A stretch of 8,817 bases of DNA from contig PBXE01000005.1 of assembly GCA_002727485.1 (NCBI GenBank), positions 7,840 through 16,656 of the forward strand, written 5' to 3'. The notes under the pieces were generated by a model. It searched no databases and had not been told where the DNA came from. It was given only the letters and a program-made list of their open reading frames with translations. A program made the position numbers and the translations under genes. The DNA is from Methanobacteriota archaeon. GTDB lineage: Archaea; Thermoplasmatota; Poseidoniia; Poseidoniales; Poseidoniaceae. The number at the start of each line of letters is the position of its first letter. Position 1 is the first letter of the stretch. Positions 5,983 to 8,817 of the stretch are shown one piece after another.

Positions 5983-7425
5983 ATGCTTGAAATTGAAAAT
6001 TTCATAGATGGTGAATTCGTTTCCGCTGTATCACAAGAATCCTTAGATGATTTCAATCCAGCAACTGGCCAGAAGATTGGAAATATTTCGAGTTCTAACC
6101 AACGTGATGTAGATAATGCAGTCAAGGCGGCTAATGATGCGCTTGCAGGATGGAGTTCTCTATCTCTAGATGAAAGAATAATTTGGTTAGAGAAGATTGC
6201 AGACGCTCTAGAAACAAAAAAGGAAGAGATTGCTAAAGTTGAAAGTTTAGACACAGGCAAACCAATCTCACTCGCAAGAAGAGTCGATGCGAGTCGTTCA
6301 ATTACCAACTTTAGATTCTTTTCACGATTTGCTAAAGAACAAGAATCCCTAGAGTTTGAAATGACTGATGCAACTAATTACGTTCATAGAAAACCTGTAG
6401 GTATAGTTGGCTTAATCACTCCATGGAATCTTCCGTTATACTTACTGACATGGAAGATTGCTCCGGCACTTGTGATGGGGAACACAATTATAGCAAAACC
6501 GAGTGAACTTACACCACTTACAGCAAATCTCTTTGCCAAAACCCTACAAGAAATTGATTTCCCAAAAGGTGTTTTTAATATCGTACACGGACTTGGACCA
6601 GAAGCAGGTCAAGCGATTCTTGAACACCCAGAAATAAAGGCGATTTCTTTTACTGGTGGAACACAAACTGGACGTATAGTTGCTAGAACCGCTGCTCCAC
6701 TTTTCAAGAAATTATCTCTTGAACTTGGTGGAAAGAATGCTAGTGTAATTTTAGATGATGCAGATTTAGAGTTAGCTGCAAAGGGTGCTGCGAAAGCGGG
6801 TTTTACAAATTCAGGACAAGTTTGTCTATGTGGTTCAAGAATTCTAATAGATGAATCAATTGCTGATGAATTTACTGCACTCTTAATTAAAGAAATAGAA
6901 TCAATGAAGATTGGTGATCCACAAAATGAAGATACCGATATTGGTTCTGTAATTTCAATTTCCCATCTTGAGAAAGTGGAATCATACGTTGAACTTGCTT
7001 TGCAGGAAGGTGGAAACATTTTGATAGGTGGAAATAGGCCGATTTTAGACGGTAATAATGCCAATGGAGCATTCCTAAGCCCCACTGTAATTTCTGGTCT
7101 TGACATTAATTCACGTACTGCAACAGAAGAAATATTTGGACCAGTAGTTACTTTGCACACTTTCAAAGATGAGGCAGAAGCAGTAGAAATGGCCAATAAT
7201 ACTGATTATGGATTAGCTGGTTCAGTTTGGACAAAAAATTCAGAACGTGGAAAGGAATTCTCAAAACTTATTGAGACAGGCATTATGTGGGTAAATACTT
7301 GGCTTCATCGTGACCTACGTACTCCTTTTGGTGGCGTCAAAAATTCTGGAGTTGGAAGAGAAGGAGGACAGTGGTCTTTATCATTCTTTTCTGAAATGAC
7401 CAACATCTGTGTAAAACATGGTTGA
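5983..7425 (+). CDS. Aldehyde dehydrogenase, 2-amino/2-hydroxymuconate semialdehyde dehydrogenase type (ALDH8)
   Basis: This 480-residue NAD-dependent aldehyde dehydrogenase has all catalytic residues: Asn149 (TPWN), Lys172 (AKPSE), Glu247 (ELGG), Cys281 (GQVCLC) and Glu383 (EEIFGPV). Several features point to the ALDH8 branch, which includes human ALDH8A1 and bacterial AMSDH/HMSDH. These are the CLCGSRI segment after the nucleophile, the NFRFFS segment with Arg111, and the C-terminal WLHRDLRTPFGG (440-451) with Arg443, ending in VKHG. Arg111 and Arg443 probably match the two arginines (120 and 464 in Pseudomonas AMSDH) that hold the substrate carboxylate. The likely reaction is oxidation of 2-aminomuconate or 2-hydroxymuconate 6-semialdehyde to the muconate, in tryptophan/kynurenine or catechol meta-cleavage catabolism, in the cytosol. 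It is the third gene of the coupled cluster. The start is set by GAGGT at 5972-5976. The ALDH call is certain and the ALDH8 assignment strong; amino versus hydroxy substrate is open. Confidence 0.92.
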   Translation: MLEIENFIDGEFVSAVSQESLDDFNPATGQKIGNISSSNQRDVDNAVKAANDALAGWSSLSLDERIIWLEKIADALETKKEEIAKVESLDTGKPISLARRVDASRSITNFRFFSRFAKEQESLEFEMTDATNYVHRKPVGIVGLITPWNLPLYLLTWKIAPALVMGNTIIAKPSELTPLTANLFAKTLQEIDFPKGVFNIVHGLGPEAGQAILEHPEIKAISFTGGTQTGRIVARTAAPLFKKLSLELGGKNASVILDDADLELAAKGAAKAGFTNSGQVCLCGSRILIDESIADEFTALLIKEIESMKIGDPQNEDTDIGSVISISHLEKVESYVELALQEGGNILIGGNRPILDGNNANGAFLSPTVISGLDINSRTATEEIFGPVVTLHTFKDEAEAVEMANNTDYGLAGSVWTKNSERGKEFSKLIETGIMWVNTWLHRDLRTPFGGVKNSGVGREGGQWSLSFFSEMTNICVKHG

Positions 7426-7461
7426 ACATAGATTCAAAAGTGATACAGAAGAGTTAATCAC

Positions 7462-8184
7462 ATGTCAGGTAGCGAGTCTTTACCATTATTTGTTCTTCCA
7501 ATGGTTGTATTACCGGGAGAAATTCAACAACTTAGAATATTCGAGCCTCGCTATCGTCAGATGCTTGATGATTGCTTACTAGATGAGAAAAATTTTGGAT
7601 TGGTTCTAGATGATAATTCCACGCAATATAATGGCTGGAATGGTCCCCGAAAGTTTGGATGCGAAGTAGAAATTATACATCATGAAACAATCGGTAGTAA
7701 TCACTTTGTGGAGATCTTAGGAAAACGCAAATTTGAGATTCAAGAAATTATCAGTCCTGCTTTACCACCTTTTACTGATGAATTAATGCAGGACTTAGTA
7801 CCTGAAGAAGGCATCTACCCTGATCTTGAAACAATCCTAACTAAAATTCCAGAAGAAAGTGAATACCATAAATTATATCTTGCTGCAACAGTAGATTATA
7901 TCGAACAAAAGTTGGTTATTGAAGATGAGAAGTTAGAGGAATTAAAATCACTTCTAAAAATCATTATTTCTAGAATCGGAAATAATTTACAAATTGATTT
8001 AGAAATTATTGATGAATGGGTCGAAAGTAGAATTGCTTTGATATTTGAAAATCAAGATAATTTATTGTACAATATTGCTGCGATGACAGTTGCTCAACTT
8101 GATAATAAGTATCAAATTTTAATTGCAGAAGATAGTGATGAAATCTATGATTTAATTATGGATAATCTCGTCAAAATCGCTTAA
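7462..8184 (+). CDS. Stand-alone LON substrate-binding domain protein
   Basis: This 240-residue cytosolic protein opens with the classic LON N-domain signature, PLFVLPMVVLPGE (8-20) then RIFEPRYRQML (25-35), followed by NFGLVL (44-49) and a strand-rich segment to about residue 95 (VEILGKRKFEI). The rest is a helical, strongly acidic region. There is no ATPase or protease domain, so this is not Lon protease but an orphan LON domain protein of the type common in bacteria and some archaea. Their role is poorly known, usually guessed to be protein binding or quality control. It starts 36 bases after the aldehyde dehydrogenase stop on the same strand. The Shine-Dalgarno sequence is weak at best (GAAGAG about 10 bases before ATG), so read-through from the upstream cluster is likely but not required. 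Confidence 0.87.
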   Translation: MSGSESLPLFVLPMVVLPGEIQQLRIFEPRYRQMLDDCLLDEKNFGLVLDDNSTQYNGWNGPRKFGCEVEIIHHETIGSNHFVEILGKRKFEIQEIISPALPPFTDELMQDLVPEEGIYPDLETILTKIPEESEYHKLYLAATVDYIEQKLVIEDEKLEELKSLLKIIISRIGNNLQIDLEIIDEWVESRIALIFENQDNLLYNIAAMTVAQLDNKYQILIAEDSDEIYDLIMDNLVKIA

Positions 8185-8192
8185 ATTATCAA

Positions 8193-8201
8193 TTTGTTTT
8201 T
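8193..8201 (+). terminator. T-rich tract after the LON gene
   Basis: TTTGTTTTT begins eight bases after the LON stop codon. A short T-rich run without a preceding stem is the usual form of archaeal intrinsic terminator, so this may end the upstream transcript. No hairpin precedes it, so in a bacterium it would not qualify. Confidence 0.3.
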
Positions 8202-8235
8202 GTCCAATGGCTTCAAAACACTTAGCCAAGTGGAC
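8202..8235 (+). promoter_or_regulatory. Imperfect hairpin immediately upstream of panB
   Basis: GTCCA (8202-8206) pairs with TGGAC (8231-8235), and TGGCT (8208-8212) pairs with AGCCA (8224-8228). They are separated by a small internal loop (A opposite AG), with an 11-base terminal loop at 8213-8223. The ten perfect base pairs end five bases before the panB ATG, and no Shine-Dalgarno sequence lies between. If transcribed, it could control ribosome access to panB; as DNA it could be an operator. It is not a terminator on the + strand because no T-run follows it. Confidence 0.4.
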
Positions 8236-8240
8236 GTTCT

Positions 8241-8817
8241 ATGTCCGTTCATGGAAAGGCAAGGAAGGTTACGACTCACACTTTGCAAGAAATGAAAAGA
8301 GCTGGTGAGAAAATTACTATGCTCACTGCTTATGACTTTTCGTTGGCTAAAATAGTTGATAAAGCCGGGGTCGATGTTATTCTTGTAGGCGACTCCGCAT
8401 CCAATGTAATGGCTGGTCAAGTTACCACCGTGCCGATGACTCTTGACCACATGATTTACCATGCACAATGTGTCAAAAGAGCAGTAGATAGAGCATTGAT
8501 CGTCGTAGATATGCCATTTGGAACTTACCAAGGAAACTCAGCAATCGCTCTTGAATCTGCGATTCGGATTATGAAAGAAGCTGAGGGACATGCTGTCAAA
8601 TTGGAAGGAGGAGCCGAAATTGTTGAATCCATCCAAAGAATTCTAACTGCTGGAATCCCCGTCATGGGACATCTAGGTTTAACACCTCAATCAATCTATA
8701 AATTTGGTACGTATAGCGTTCGTGCAAAAGAAGAAGAAGAAGCAGAGAAATTAATTGCCGATGCAAAAATTCTCGAACAGGCTGGATGCTTTGGAATTGT
8801 ATTAGAAAAAATACCTA
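8241..8817 (+). CDS. panB: 3-methyl-2-oxobutanoate hydroxymethyltransferase (PanB), truncated by the window end
   Basis: This is the first 192 codons of a protein normally about 265-275 residues long; the frame is open at the window edge, so the gene continues beyond it. PanB transfers a hydroxymethyl group from 5,10-methylene-tetrahydrofolate to 2-oxoisovalerate, giving ketopantoate for pantothenate and CoA synthesis in the cytosol. Recognisable segments are TMLTAYD (26-32), [11 protein letters not shown] (49-59), VVDMPFG (88-94), VKLEGG (119-124), [13 protein letters not shown] (138-150) and the final VLEKIP. Metal and substrate residues Asp51, Asp90, Lys120, Glu122 and Glu189 match Asp45, Asp84, Lys112, Glu114 and Glu181 of the E. 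coli enzyme. The N-terminus beginning MSVHGK and the [11 protein letters not shown] segment (9-19) closely resemble Bacteroidota PanB from memory. ATG 8241 is the first start fitting the family; it has no evident Shine-Dalgarno sequence but a hairpin just upstream. Confidence 0.95.
   Translation, partial: MSVHGKARKVTTHTLQEMKRAGEKITMLTAYDFSLAKIVDKAGVDVILVGDSASNVMAGQVTTVPMTLDHMIYHAQCVKRAVDRALIVVDMPFGTYQGNSAIALESAIRIMKEAEGHAVKLEGGAEIVESIQRILTAGIPVMGHLGLTPQSIYKFGTYSVRAKEEEEAEKLIADAKILEQAGCFGIVLEKIP

Noticed and set aside
8202..8235. Hairpin read as a bacterial rho-independent terminator of the LON gene
   Set aside because: The T-run precedes the stem rather than following it on the + strand, and no T-run follows on the - strand either.
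8181..8531. Open frame of 116 codons on the - strand
   Set aside because: It lies antisense to panB, which is unambiguous, and shows no recognisable domain.
1..8817. CRISPR arrays, tRNA/rRNA genes, insertion sequences, phage or defence genes
   Set aside because: No regularly spaced repeats, RNA gene signatures, transposase motifs or terminal inverted repeats were seen; nearly all bases are explained by coding sequence.

Overview
The window is gene-dense and AT-rich. It encodes eight complete proteins and the first 192 codons of a ninth, with no RNA genes, insertion sequences or CRISPR arrays seen. The organism cannot be fixed from sequence alone. My best guess is a planktonic marine archaeon of the Marine Group II (Ca. 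Poseidoniales) type. Three things point that way: an extracellular-looking nuclease with 13 N-glycosylation sequons, a TATA-like element about 26 bases upstream of that gene's start codon, and genuine Shine-Dalgarno sequences at several starts. The sequons and Shine-Dalgarno sites argue against Bacteroidota, but PanB at the right end looks very like Bacteroidota PanB, so a Bacteroidota-like bacterium remains the main alternative, or PanB was acquired by transfer.

Layout. Left block (61-1661, + strand): an alpha/beta hydrolase resembling animal-type kynurenine formamidase, followed by a short-chain dehydrogenase-like protein in which the usual YxxxK active-site pair is replaced by SxxxR. Next, on the - strand (1662-2642), is a membrane-anchored or secreted nuclease colinear with eukaryotic DNase I. 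Its stop codon abuts the dehydrogenase stop codon with no base between. It is divergent from a TPR-repeat protein (2725-3570), across an 82-base region holding promoter-like and inverted-repeat sequences. Then comes a tight + strand cluster: an LLM-class (luciferase-like) flavin oxidoreductase, an asparaginase-II-family protein whose start overlaps the preceding stop (ATGA), and an aldehyde dehydrogenase of the 2-amino/2-hydroxymuconate semialdehyde (ALDH8) type. A stand-alone LON substrate-binding domain protein follows, then panB (pantothenate/CoA synthesis), which runs off the window.

How the genes may work together. The formamidase-like hydrolase, the SDR and the ALDH8-type dehydrogenase are all protein types associated with breakdown of tryptophan through kynurenine and 3-hydroxyanthranilate. 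The window may therefore be part of an aromatic amino acid catabolic region, although the core ring-cleavage genes are not present. The LLM-asparaginase-ALDH trio is translationally coupled and may be a catabolic operon of unknown substrate: flavin oxygenation, amide hydrolysis, then aldehyde oxidation. The DNase I homologue suggests use or processing of extracellular DNA.
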